This document shows, piece by piece, positions 37,535 to 45,671 of a stretch of DNA of 64,000 nucleotides. Source of the DNA: Companilactobacillus formosensis (GTDB lineage Bacteria; Bacillota; Bacilli; Lactobacillales; Lactobacillaceae); NCBI RefSeq assembly GCF_005405305.1, contig NZ_BJDU01000005.1, forward strand, positions 124,001 to 188,000. Reading direction: 5' to 3'. A model generated the notes under the pieces. The model did no database searches and had not been told where the DNA came from. It saw only the letters and a program-made list of their open reading frames with translations. Each line of letters opens with the position of its first letter. Within the stretch, counting starts at the first letter, position 1. Made by a program: the position numbers and the translations under genes.

Positions 37535-39454
37535 TTAACTTTCCCCCATTTCGCCCAAAATGTTTCTAGTTATATCAAAATCTGACTTACTATATAACTC
37601 GTTTATCTTTGATTCGTTTTGCATCAGTTTAAATAGTCCATTAGAAATTGAACGATAGTAATAAAATTCTTTTTTCGTCAAACAAATCATGAACACCAAT
37701 TTGATATCTTTTTTATTTTCATTCAACTTCGGCTTAACAATATAGATAGATATTGCACTTTTCCTCCCATCCATTTCTATTGGATGTGGAATTGCTATTC
37801 CGTTTTTATAAACGGTACTCATATATTTTTCTCTCAGAGCAACATCTTTATCAAACCCTTTATATGCATATCCTTTTTTCATCATTCTTAAAGACATATC
37901 ATTGATCAAATCCATGTAGCTATCGCATTCAACAACATTAAATAAATCTCTTTTAATCAATTTAATATACTCAATGGAATTTTCTGAATACTTATCTCTT
38001 TGATCAAACTTTCCATCAAGAAAAAGCATCTGCTTAATATTCTCTAAGTCCTTATCAGAGAGTAGTTCACTAATATAAACAATTGGACAGTCGAAGTTAT
38101 TTTTCATAGGGACACTAGAGAAAATTATATTTGGTTTGAAAAAAGCCAAATTTGAGGATTCCCAGAATGGAAATGTTTTGATAACAGAGTTAGGAAAAAT
38201 ACTCTGGATCCTGGTTTGTACGAATCTTCCAATCCCACCATCAGTTGAACAAACAATCGCTACACGTTCATATTTATTGATTTGATTTTTCTTCTCTTTT
38301 TCAGAATGGTTTAAAAAATGAACTGCAATTAAACCCAATTCATCATTTGAAGTTTCATATCCAAAATTTTCTTTCAAAAATGAAGAAAGTTTCAAAACAA
38401 TATCAAAAATCATTGAATATTTTATACATAACTCCAATAGCAATGGATTCTTGTACGTTACTTTTTCATTTAATCTTGCTATTAGAAACTCAAGATGTGT
38501 AACTAAATTGTCCAAGAAAAATTTGTCCCCACTATAGTCTGTATCATTTTCTTTATCGATTTTTTTGAAAAATACAACAAGCTTTGACATCAATTCCTCT
38601 CTATCAACTTTTGAGTTGATTTTATTTCCTTGAGTCGAGTGATCAATCAGGTGGTAAAATTCTTGTACTTCTTTAATATCAAGCACAAATTGAAAATTGT
38701 GCTGAATACTTAACAGGACATCACCAAACTCTGAAAAATCGTTATCATCATCTAAACTAAATGACTTAGAATTAGTCTCATCCTTGGAGTAAAAGAGTTT
38801 GTAGTAAACTATCACTCTTAACCAACATATAATTACTTGGAATTCATAATAACCGATACGCATATCATTCTTTCGAATGGAATCCTGAACGATTCTTTCA
38901 TATTCATCATAATTTCCAACGCGACCATCAATCAGCTTTACAAATGAATTATCACCATGCATATAAAGATCTATCATCAATTTTCTAATGCTTTTCGGTT
39001 CACCAATAATCCTTATTCCGTAATGGCTCTTTCTTTCTAGCTTTAAACTATATGAATTAAGATATTCTGAAATAGTATCTAATCTTGTATACAACGAAGT
39101 ATTACTCAAACCTATTTTTTCAGATAATTCACTCACCGGAGTATATTCGCTTCCATTTATTGTCAAAAGCATACTCAATTCTTCATATATCAATTTTCCT
39201 TGAGCGTTAGTGGAAGCATTGCTATTTAAACCGTTTAAAAAATGGTTAAGGTCTTGGACATTTAAAACTTCAAGGGAATACCCTTTTCCGTATGTGTTAC
39301 GAATCTCATATCCATTACTTTTTCCCTCCTTTTTCAAATATGATAATTCGTTCTGGATAGTCCTTTTGGAAACATTTAACTTATTAACAAAGAAGGACAT
39401 TGGAATATAATTTTTGCTATTCGCCAAATCCTTTAAAATTAAGTATGTTCTCAT
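37535..39454 (-). CDS. PRD-containing transcription activator (BglG/MtlR type)
   Basis: PTS-responsive regulator of 639 residues. Order: two N-terminal HTH domains (SKRTIQNELSYLKKEG at about 30-45, then LSEKIGLSNTSLYTRLD), two PTS-regulation domains at about 180-385 with GLIAVHFLNHSEKEK, an EIIB-like domain with VAIVCSTDGGIGR, and a C-terminal EIIA-like domain with the histidine in GIAIPHPIE. Phosphorylation of PRD and EIIA histidines would tie activity to sugar supply. It is the first gene of the cluster, one base ahead of the M42 gene. Confidence 0.9.
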   Translation of the reverse strand: MRTYLILKDLANSKNYIPMSFFVNKLNVSKRTIQNELSYLKKEGKSNGYEIRNTYGKGYSLEVLNVQDLNHFLNGLNSNASTNAQGKLIYEELSMLLTINGSEYTPVSELSEKIGLSNTSLYTRLDTISEYLNSYSLKLERKSHYGIRIIGEPKSIRKLMIDLYMHGDNSFVKLIDGRVGNYDEYERIVQDSIRKNDMRIGYYEFQVIICWLRVIVYYKLFYSKDETNSKSFSLDDDNDFSEFGDVLLSIQHNFQFVLDIKEVQEFYHLIDHSTQGNKINSKVDREELMSKLVVFFKKIDKENDTDYSGDKFFLDNLVTHLEFLIARLNEKVTYKNPLLLELCIKYSMIFDIVLKLSSFLKENFGYETSNDELGLIAVHFLNHSEKEKKNQINKYERVAIVCSTDGGIGRFVQTRIQSIFPNSVIKTFPFWESSNLAFFKPNIIFSSVPMKNNFDCPIVYISELLSDKDLENIKQMLFLDGKFDQRDKYSENSIEYIKLIKRDLFNVVECDSYMDLINDMSLRMMKKGYAYKGFDKDVALREKYMSTVYKNGIAIPHPIEMDGRKSAISIYIVKPKLNENKKDIKLVFMICLTKKEFYYYRSISNGLFKLMQNESKINELYSKSDFDITRNILGEMGES

Positions 39455-39488
39455 TTTTGTCCTCTCCCTTATCCAATTACTATGCTAA

Positions 39489-39555
39489 TGTAAGCGCTTT
39501 ATTATTAACAGAACAAACTTTGCATTAGAAAGTGCAAACCTTGTAGTGTTGCAAA
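39489..39555 (-). promoter_or_regulatory. Operator-like repeats and cre-like site upstream of the PRD operon
   Basis: TTTGCA at 39519-39524 pairs with TGCAAA at 39533-39538 across eight bases. A second TGCAAA lies at 39550-39555, 17 bases further. Closer to the gene, TGTAAGCGCTTTAT at 39489-39502 matches 12 of 14 cre positions. Together they look like an activator site plus CcpA control. The remainder of the 290-base gap is AT-rich. Confidence 0.5.
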
Positions 39556-39635
39556 GCATATTTGTCTATACCACTCTTACCAATATAGTAATCAATTCTT
39601 TGTATAATACAACTTATTTAAGTACTAAAAAACAC

Positions 39636-39672
39636 GAGTAGAAGTCATTAAATTCTTTACTCGTGTTTTCAT
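39636..39672 (-). terminator. Terminator of the amino-sugar operon
   Basis: AAAACACGAGTA/TACTCGTGTTTT hairpin with a T-run on the minus strand, about 75 bases behind nagA. Confidence 0.85.
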
Positions 39673-39744
39673 CTAACTATACAGATATAATAATCCATTC
39701 TTCATTTTAAAAATATTGATTTTTAAATCATTGACCTCTTAAAT

Positions 39745-40899
39745 TTAGGAATAGACTTTTTTTCCAAATTTAAATGTATAAATTAACTCATAGTTTTTAT
39801 TTAAAACTACCAGATCAGCATCTTTAGATACCTCGATACTGCCCTTTCTATCATAACAATCTAATTTTTTTGCTTGATTTTCTGATGTCATCTTTACTAT
39901 ATCTTTGATATTACATCCTGTGAACTGCATCATATTTTTTATTGATTCAGAAATATGCAATACACTTCCGCTCAAAGTACCATCCGGTAATCTAACCGTT
40001 CCGTCATGCTTTTCTACTTGCATCCCTCCGTGTATATATTTACCATCTGGACAATTTTTTGCTCGCATAGAATCTGTAATCAAAGAAATACCTTCTGCCT
40101 TTTTATTTTTAAAAGCTAAGTCAACTACCTCTTTATCTAAATGATGTCCATCTACTATCATTTCAACATTTAATCTATCATCTACTAATCCTGCAAACGC
40201 TAAACCTGGATTTCTATGAGTAATTGGACTCATTGCATTAAATAGATGTGTAACATTACTCAATCCCGCTTGAATATGTGGAAGTAGCTCTTTATATGAA
40301 ACAACACTATGCCCCGCAGAAGGCACAATATTCTTAGATACTAAATATTCTGTAAATTTAGTATTTGTCTCTTCAGGCGCATAAGTAATCATTTTAATTC
40401 TATAACCACTACATTCATTAAAATTTTCTAACATTTCTTGAGATGGTTTATGAATAAAGCTAGGATTTTGCCCTCCAGACTTCTCACAGGAAATGAAAGG
40501 TCCTTCTAGATGTACACCAAGAATCTCAGCATTATATTCTTTCTGATTCTTGGAACAATACTCATTAATATTTATTAGTGCATTTTCTATAGCCGCTTGA
40601 TCATCAGTCATTGTAGTGGGCAAATAACTAGTCACACCCTCGCTCAAAAGTGAATTACTGATATTTTCCAAAGATTTGTTAGTACCATCCATGATATCTG
40701 AATTATTGGTTCCATGAACATGTTCTTCAATAAAACCTGGCAAAACATAATCATTATTCATAGATTTTAATTCTTCATCAGGTTGTACTTTTAAATCCGA
40801 CATATTACCAATTTCTACTATCTTACCATCTTCTATTTTTAGATACTTTTTTTCACAAATTTCATTAGAATTAACTATCGTTGCGTCAGTAATATACAT
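39745..40899 (-). CDS. nagA: N-acetylglucosamine-6-phosphate deacetylase
   Basis: Removes acetate from GlcNAc-6-phosphate, giving glucosamine-6-phosphate. The 384 residues show the metal and substrate blocks EEHVHGTNNSDIMDG, LGVHLEGPFIS, GHSVVSY, VTHLFNAMSP and ITDSMRAKNCPDG. GGAGGAATGTG precedes the ATG. It is the last gene of a mannose-class PTS operon and is separated from the SIS gene by an attenuator-like hairpin. Confidence 0.94.
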   Translation of the reverse strand: MYITDATIVNSNEICEKKYLKIEDGKIVEIGNMSDLKVQPDEELKSMNNDYVLPGFIEEHVHGTNNSDIMDGTNKSLENISNSLLSEGVTSYLPTTMTDDQAAIENALININEYCSKNQKEYNAEILGVHLEGPFISCEKSGGQNPSFIHKPSQEMLENFNECSGYRIKMITYAPEETNTKFTEYLVSKNIVPSAGHSVVSYKELLPHIQAGLSNVTHLFNAMSPITHRNPGLAFAGLVDDRLNVEMIVDGHHLDKEVVDLAFKNKKAEGISLITDSMRAKNCPDGKYIHGGMQVEKHDGTVRLPDGTLSGSVLHISESIKNMMQFTGCNIKDIVKMTSENQAKKLDCYDRKGSIEVSKDADLVVLNKNYELIYTFKFGKKVYS

Positions 40900-40910
40900 T
40901 TACACATTCC

Positions 40911-40939
40911 TCCAAAAAAAAGACTGTTTCCAGTCTTTT
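40911..40939 (-). terminator. Hairpin with T-run between the SIS gene and nagA
   Basis: AAAAGACTG/CAGTCTTTT stem followed by eight T on the minus strand, ending at the nagA ribosome site. A full terminator inside the operon would lower nagA expression relative to the upstream genes. Confidence 0.75.
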
Positions 40940-40945
40940 ATTTTT

Positions 40946-41698
40946 TTATTTATTTTTATTTAAATATTCTGTATATTTGGCATAAACTTCATCGTTATTA
41001 CTTTGTGGTACTTCAACTACATTTGGTGATACAAAGATATTTAATGGCACGTCTCTTCTTTGTAATTCCAAAGCCGTTTCAGAAGCAAATGATTGTGTAA
41101 TATAAACAACTGCTAATGTTGAAGAGGCACCTACTGGTTGATGATATCCGGGTACAGGGACAATTGCATCTTCTAATGGACAACAATTATCAATAACGAT
41201 ATCAGCAACATCTCCTAATTTCTTACCAGATGAATGAGTTGCTGTTGCCTTTTCATAGTTAATACCACTAGTTACGGCAACAACTTTTAAACCACGTTCT
41301 TTTGCATATAGTGCAGCCTCAACTGGCGCTGCATTCAATCCACCATGAGAATATACAACCATAACTTCTCCTTCTTGGAAATTATAGCTTTGCAAGAATT
41401 CTTTAATATATCCTTCTTGACGCTCGATCCATAGTAATTCACGAGCACCGCCTGTAGAAATGACATTGTGCCACATTAAACGGTTATCCATCATAGGTTC
41501 AAATCCAACAAATCCACCGTATCTTGGAAAAATATCCATTGTAGGAATAACCGAATGTCCACTACCAAATAAATGTACTAATTTTCCTGATTCAATAGTA
41601 TCTGCCATTAACTTTGCAGCAGCTTTAATATTTTCTTCTTGTGTTTCATCAATCTTCTTAATTACCTTGTTCGCATTTTCAAAATATTGTACTGTCAT
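40946..41698 (-). CDS. SIS-domain sugar isomerase-like protein (UPF0309 type)
   Basis: Cytoplasmic protein of 250 residues with a sugar isomerase (SIS) fold. Seen are HLFGSGHSVIPTMDIFPRYGG near residues 42-62 (read as overlapping blocks), VVYSHGGLNAAPVEAALYAKERG and VAVTSGINYEKATATHSSGKKL. UPF0309 proteins are found beside nagA in other bacteria. It could act on an amino-sugar phosphate, either as isomerase or as an etherase-like enzyme; the exact reaction is not known to me. GAGGATG precedes the start. Confidence 0.82.
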   Translation of the reverse strand: MTVQYFENANKVIKKIDETQEENIKAAAKLMADTIESGKLVHLFGSGHSVIPTMDIFPRYGGFVGFEPMMDNRLMWHNVISTGGARELLWIERQEGYIKEFLQSYNFQEGEVMVVYSHGGLNAAPVEAALYAKERGLKVVAVTSGINYEKATATHSSGKKLGDVADIVIDNCCPLEDAIVPVPGYHQPVGASSTLAVVYITQSFASETALELQRRDVPLNIFVSPNVVEVPQSNNDEVYAKYTEYLNKNK

Positions 41699-41715
41699 TT
41701 TTTCATCCTCATTTT

Positions 41716-42120
41716 TTATATTAATTTTTTTGCATTTATAAAATATTTTTTGTATCCGTTTTCTAAATTGCTGATGATCATACCTTTTGTTATACCTTTT
41801 TGATACCTACTGTTAATTGCTTCCATTAACATAGGCAAACAGGCGGGTGTAACTATATCAATCAATTCATCATCTTGAATCAACATCATTGCCTGATTAA
41901 ACGGCGTACCTCCAAATAAATCGGCAAATATTATTACTTCATCGCATTCTTTCTTCAGACCATCAATTTTACTTTTTAATTCATCGCTAAATTCATCAGT
42001 CTTCTGATTCTCTTTAAAATCCACAAAAGCATAATTGTCTAACGAATCAAAAAACATTTTTAATGAATCAGTCATACCACTAGGAAATTTACCATGTCCA
42101 ATTACAATAAATCCTACCAA
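41716..42120 (-). CDS. PTS EIIA, mannose/fructose/sorbose class
   Basis: Phosphocarrier of 134 residues; phosphorylated His9 in VIGHGKFPSGM, and the FADLFGGTPFNQA block is diagnostic. Takes phosphate from HPr and passes it to the EIIB of the same operon. The gene follows the IICD gene by 13 bases, behind AAAGGTGG. Confidence 0.92.
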   Translation of the reverse strand: MVGFIVIGHGKFPSGMTDSLKMFFDSLDNYAFVDFKENQKTDEFSDELKSKIDGLKKECDEVIIFADLFGGTPFNQAMMLIQDDELIDIVTPACLPMLMEAINSRYQKGITKGMIISNLENGYKKYFINAKKLI

Positions 42121-42133
42121 ACAATCACCACCT

Positions 42134-43744
42134 TTAAATTACTCCAAGCCCACCAAGCACGATTCCTATTAGAAAAATTAGTCCAATAATCTTTAATGCC
42201 GAGAACTTCTTTTTAGCAATTAACCAATAAATGAAGAATACAAATACAAATCCAATCAAACCTGGCATAATATTATCTAAAATGGATTGAAGTTTAATCT
42301 TCATATCTCCACTCGCATATTGTAATTTTGTTTGAACATTGATATATGTTGCACTTAATGATCCAATTACCAACAATCCCAAAACATTTAATGCATTAGT
42401 TAAACCATCTAATTGTCCATTGGACATAATCGATTGGATTCCTTCAACACCTGTTTTATACCCAAATTTAAAAAGTAATTTTGAGTAAAAGATTGTAAAT
42501 AACAAGTACGCAACTGCATAAAATATAGGACCTGCTACACCTGCTGATTGCGTAAGCGCAATGGCTATAGCAAGCATCAATGGAATTAAAGTTCCAGGAA
42601 TTAAGGTATCACCGATACCTGAAAGAGGACCCATTAGTGCAACCTTAATTGTATTGATCGTATCATCATCAATATCTCCACCCTGTGCTCTTTGTTCTTC
42701 CAAAGCTGATACTGTTCCTAATACTACTGAACCAATTTGAGGCTCAACATTAAAAATCATAGTATGTCTTTTCAACGCTTCACGTGTTTCATCTTTATCA
42801 TTTCCATATAGCTTTTCAATGACTGGCGTCATTGCATGTGCAAATCCGATACCCTGCATTCTTTCACCACTTTGTGAGCATCCATTAAAGAACAACCATT
42901 TCCAAAATGTTGAATTCAATGTTTTAGAATCTAACAAACCACTCGTCTTTGATATATCTCCCTCATTTGACGCGTTTGTCACACTATCTAAAGCAGAATT
43001 ATTTCCTTTCTGTGATTCAAAAATTGCTAGAGCCAATACTGTTCCTAGAATTGCAATTGCAATGATTGGAAGCTTTAGATAAACAGTTAAAATATATCCA
43101 ACAATAAATAAACCAATATGCAATTTATTCTTTACAATCATATTTAGTAGCAATCCAATACCAAGTGCTGGTAAAAGTGCTCCAATTGCAGAAAGAATAT
43201 TATTCAACCATGCTGGAATAAATGCGACAATTTTTTCCAAATATCCTTTTCCTAAAAACAGAATGGCAAAAGTAATGCCGAATCTTAAAATAAAATTAAG
43301 TACCTGTGGCAAAAGATTATTGTGAATTACACCTTTAATACTTCCTTTATCTGCCTCTTTATCTGCTCTATGTACAAAATATACATTTGCAACATAAGTA
43401 AAGTTCCACATCATAACTCCCAATAAACCAATTGGAACCGTCAAAGTTGCCGCTAAATTAGCATTTGCATTAGACATTATTATCAAAGCTGGAGCTATGT
43501 ATCCAATCAAACTAACATCAAATGGTAATACAGCACCTGGAGTAACAATACCGATGTACATTGATTGAATAACAATTCCTACTTTTAATGCTGTGTCCAT
43601 ATCTCCAGTAATTAAACCAACTAAAAATGAAGCTATCAATGGACGTCCTAATACATAAAATCCTCCTGTAGTACCAAAGAAGAATGGTGTACCAATAGAT
43701 CCCAAAAAAGCTAATAATGATATTAATGTTATTTGGAGTATCAT
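42134..43744 (-). CDS. PTS fused EIIC-EIID, mannose/fructose/sorbose class
   Basis: One 536-residue membrane protein that joins the two membrane subunits usually made separately. EIIC spans about 1-250 (GTTGGFYVLGRPLIASFLVG, VTPGAVLPFD). A polar linker at about 250-280 leads to EIID (LDSKTLNSTFWKWLFFNGCSQ read to GIGFAHAMTPVIEKLYG, then ALMGPLSGIGDTL and IPGTLIPLM). No stop or frameshift lies at the joint, so the fusion looks genuine. With nagA in the operon, N-acetylated hexosamines are the likely cargo. Confidence 0.88.
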   Translation of the reverse strand: MILQITLISLLAFLGSIGTPFFFGTTGGFYVLGRPLIASFLVGLITGDMDTALKVGIVIQSMYIGIVTPGAVLPFDVSLIGYIAPALIIMSNANANLAATLTVPIGLLGVMMWNFTYVANVYFVHRADKEADKGSIKGVIHNNLLPQVLNFILRFGITFAILFLGKGYLEKIVAFIPAWLNNILSAIGALLPALGIGLLLNMIVKNKLHIGLFIVGYILTVYLKLPIIAIAILGTVLALAIFESQKGNNSALDSVTNASNEGDISKTSGLLDSKTLNSTFWKWLFFNGCSQSGERMQGIGFAHAMTPVIEKLYGNDKDETREALKRHTMIFNVEPQIGSVVLGTVSALEEQRAQGGDIDDDTINTIKVALMGPLSGIGDTLIPGTLIPLMLAIAIALTQSAGVAGPIFYAVAYLLFTIFYSKLLFKFGYKTGVEGIQSIMSNGQLDGLTNALNVLGLLVIGSLSATYINVQTKLQYASGDMKIKLQSILDNIMPGLIGFVFVFFIYWLIAKKKFSALKIIGLIFLIGIVLGGLGVI

Positions 43745-43750
43745 TACTTA

Positions 43751-44209
43751 TCACACTCCCTGCCACGGTACAGAAGAACTATCTGGCAACTGTTGTAAGC
43801 TAACTTCACAGTGCTCTTTAGCAAAATTTAAAGCATTCTCATATTCTTCTGTCAAATAAACATGTTTAGTAATTTTTCTGGAACCTTCTTGATCAACCAC
43901 AGTTCCGACAATAACTTTACTAATGTTTTTTATTTTTTTGATTACTTCTGGTATTGCACTTGGGTACTTAACTATAATTAAACAATTACTACCATTTTGT
44001 ATTGTTTCATCATTCAGATTGTCAATTGAAATAACATCACTCGAAATATTCTTAGGAATCGCCATTAACATAATTGATTTCAACATAGAGTTTGTTGCTG
44101 TTTTGTCATCAACAACAAGTATTTGATTAATATTTAAATTTCCAATCCAATTTGTCGTAATTTGTCCGTGAACCAATCTATCGTCCACCCTGATATATGT
44201 TTTACCCAT
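43751..44209 (-). CDS. PTS EIIB, mannose/fructose/sorbose class
   Basis: Phosphocarrier of 152 residues with the phospho-histidine at His14 in RVDDRLVHGQITTNW. First structural gene of the operon, 23 bases behind the GntR regulator; its stop lies six bases ahead of the fused EIIC-EIID start. Confidence 0.93.
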   Translation of the reverse strand: MGKTYIRVDDRLVHGQITTNWIGNLNINQILVVDDKTATNSMLKSIMLMAIPKNISSDVISIDNLNDETIQNGSNCLIIVKYPSAIPEVIKKIKNISKVIVGTVVDQEGSRKITKHVYLTEEYENALNFAKEHCEVSLQQLPDSSSVPWQGV

Positions 44210-44232
44210 TAAAAATCCCTCCTTACTTTTAA

Positions 44233-44952
44233 CTATTCATCCAAATTCAAGTCAATCTTGTAGTAATCCCACTTCAAACATGATTCGACATATTCTAATA
44301 AAGTATCATCTGACAACTTGCTCCATCTCTGTGTTCTAAAAACGGGATCAAATTTCTTGATTTTCATCAAATCTAAAACTTTCTTATCTGTTACTCGATC
44401 TATAGTGTAGATTTCATGTGCCTTTTTTACGATATATCCTTTTTGTTTCAATGCTTCATAGAGCTCTTTATTAGGAATAGAATTCTTATCTGCACTATCT
44501 GTATACAATAGGAACTTGTTTGGTACATATGAAGTCTGTACTGCAACAACAGTATCTTCAATTAATCTTCGTCTTGTATATTTAATTATCTGTGCATTAT
44601 CACTAATATTGAATAAACCTGACAATTCATTATCTTTTATAGTTTCAATGCTAATAGGTTCCGTCTTTACTTCTTTACCTCTATTTTCCATTTCTTCTTT
44701 AAAACCAATTTGACCACGCTTAGTTCTACTAAGACGATTATTTTTTTGAACAAAAGTACCTTTCCCTTGTATGCGCGTTAAATGACCTTCATATACAAGT
44801 TCTGATAATGCTTTATTGACAGTTGATTTGCTTACATCAAACATCCCAATTAACTCATTTTGACTCGGAATCATATCCCCTGGTTTATAAGTTCCATTTT
44901 GAATCTTGGTTAAAATCCATTTCTCAATTTGTCCATATAGCGTTCCCTCCAT
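44233..44952 (-). CDS. GntR/HutC-family regulator with UTRA domain
   Basis: Repressor of 239 residues: winged helix at about 5-70 (YKPGDMIPSQNELIGMFDVSKSTVNKALSEL as the HTH region, quoted in parts) and a UTRA effector domain from about 85. It resembles NagR/YvoA-type regulators that sense amino-sugar phosphates. AAGGTG precedes the ATG by eight bases. It heads the operon and probably controls its own promoter, where repeated AACCTGTTT motifs overlap the -35/-10. Confidence 0.9.
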   Translation of the reverse strand: MEGTLYGQIEKWILTKIQNGTYKPGDMIPSQNELIGMFDVSKSTVNKALSELVYEGHLTRIQGKGTFVQKNNRLSRTKRGQIGFKEEMENRGKEVKTEPISIETIKDNELSGLFNISDNAQIIKYTRRRLIEDTVVAVQTSYVPNKFLLYTDSADKNSIPNKELYEALKQKGYIVKKAHEIYTIDRVTDKKVLDLMKIKKFDPVFRTQRWSKLSDDTLLEYVESCLKWDYYKIDLNLDE

Positions 44953-44980
44953 ACATACATCACCTTACTTTTCTTTATCG

Positions 44981-45023
44981 GTTAACCTGTTTACATGTTA
45001 ACGGGTCAACCTGTTTTAGTCAA
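44981..45023 (-). promoter_or_regulatory. Promoter with overlapping operator of the amino-sugar operon
   Basis: On the minus strand TTGACT (45018-45023) and TAACAT (44995-45000) are 17 bases apart. The same stretch carries two direct AACCTGTTT copies (plus strand, near 44984 and 45008) and an imperfect inverted repeat around ACATGTTAACGGGTCAACCTGT's centre, a natural target for the GntR protein. Confidence 0.65.
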
Positions 45024-45031
45024 CTACATTT

Positions 45032-45045
45032 TGTAAGCGATATCA
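45032..45045. promoter_or_regulatory. Perfect cre site of the amino-sugar operon
   Basis: TGTAAGCGATATCA agrees with the cre consensus TGWAANCGNTNWCA at all 14 positions and lies nine bases upstream of the -35 element, so CcpA control of the operon is likely. Confidence 0.75.
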
Positions 45046-45254
45046 CAGAAATAAACCACTCTTTTTCCCTTTTTTTGTCTTATTTTAAATATCATAGTAT
45101 ATACATATAATTCCTAACAATTAAAATATGTATTTTTTTGCCATATTATCTTCAAAAAAAAAATTTATGATACCAGTTTTTTTATATTAAAAAAGTAAAA
45201 GTATACTCCATTTCTAAAGAATAATCTCATGAATATTACTTAATTCAACATAAA

Positions 45255-45341
45255 AAGCTTAATGATGATTTCCCATCATTACGCTTGCTCATCAATCCTA
45301 ATTCAACCATTAAGACAATTACCCAAATAATTATCATATGA
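45255..45341 (-). pseudogene. Degenerate copy of the 3' end of the downstream membrane protein gene
   Basis: This stretch repeats 45360-45446 with changes: the same hairpin, the same MIIIWVIxLxV-coding segment and the same flank, offset by 105 bases. Read on the minus strand it gives MIIIWVIVLMVELGLMS, matching the last 20 residues of the intact gene (MIIIWVIALVVAIGSMG). It is an unequal duplication remnant without a start. The rest of the 430-base gap before it holds only the operon regulatory sites and AT-rich sequence. Confidence 0.7.
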
Positions 45342-45383
45342 AGGTACATCAATAAAAAAAAGCCTAATGACGATTTCTCATCA

Positions 45384-45671
45384 CTAAGCTTGACCCATCG
45401 AACCAATCGCAACCACTAAGGCAATCACCCAAATAATTATCATATATCCGTAAAAAAGTTTATCCCGTAATGGCACTGGTCGAATATTTCGAAATGAATT
45501 AGCAATTGCTTCAATAAACACCGCCACTGGAATATAAGCGCTCAACCCAGCTACTCCAATGACAAACAAATTCACCCAGTCACCATTGACAGATTTAAGA
45601 TATAAACTATAAATAAAAATCGCTATCAGAACAAAACTAGGAACTATTTCAATCGTACGACGTATTTTCAT
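45384..45671 (-). CDS. Small membrane protein, three hydrophobic segments
   Basis: A 95-residue protein with membrane segments at about 9-25, 33-58 and 73-92. Its ATG overlaps the helicase stop (ATGA), so it is translated with the helicase. Its 3' end lies in a hairpin that may also be the operon terminator, and a decayed copy of that end lies just downstream. No family recognised. Confidence 0.7.
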   Translation of the reverse strand: MKIRRTIEIVPSFVLIAIFIYSLYLKSVNGDWVNLFVIGVAGLSAYIPVAVFIEAIANSFRNIRPVPLRDKLFYGYMIIIWVIALVVAIGSMGQA

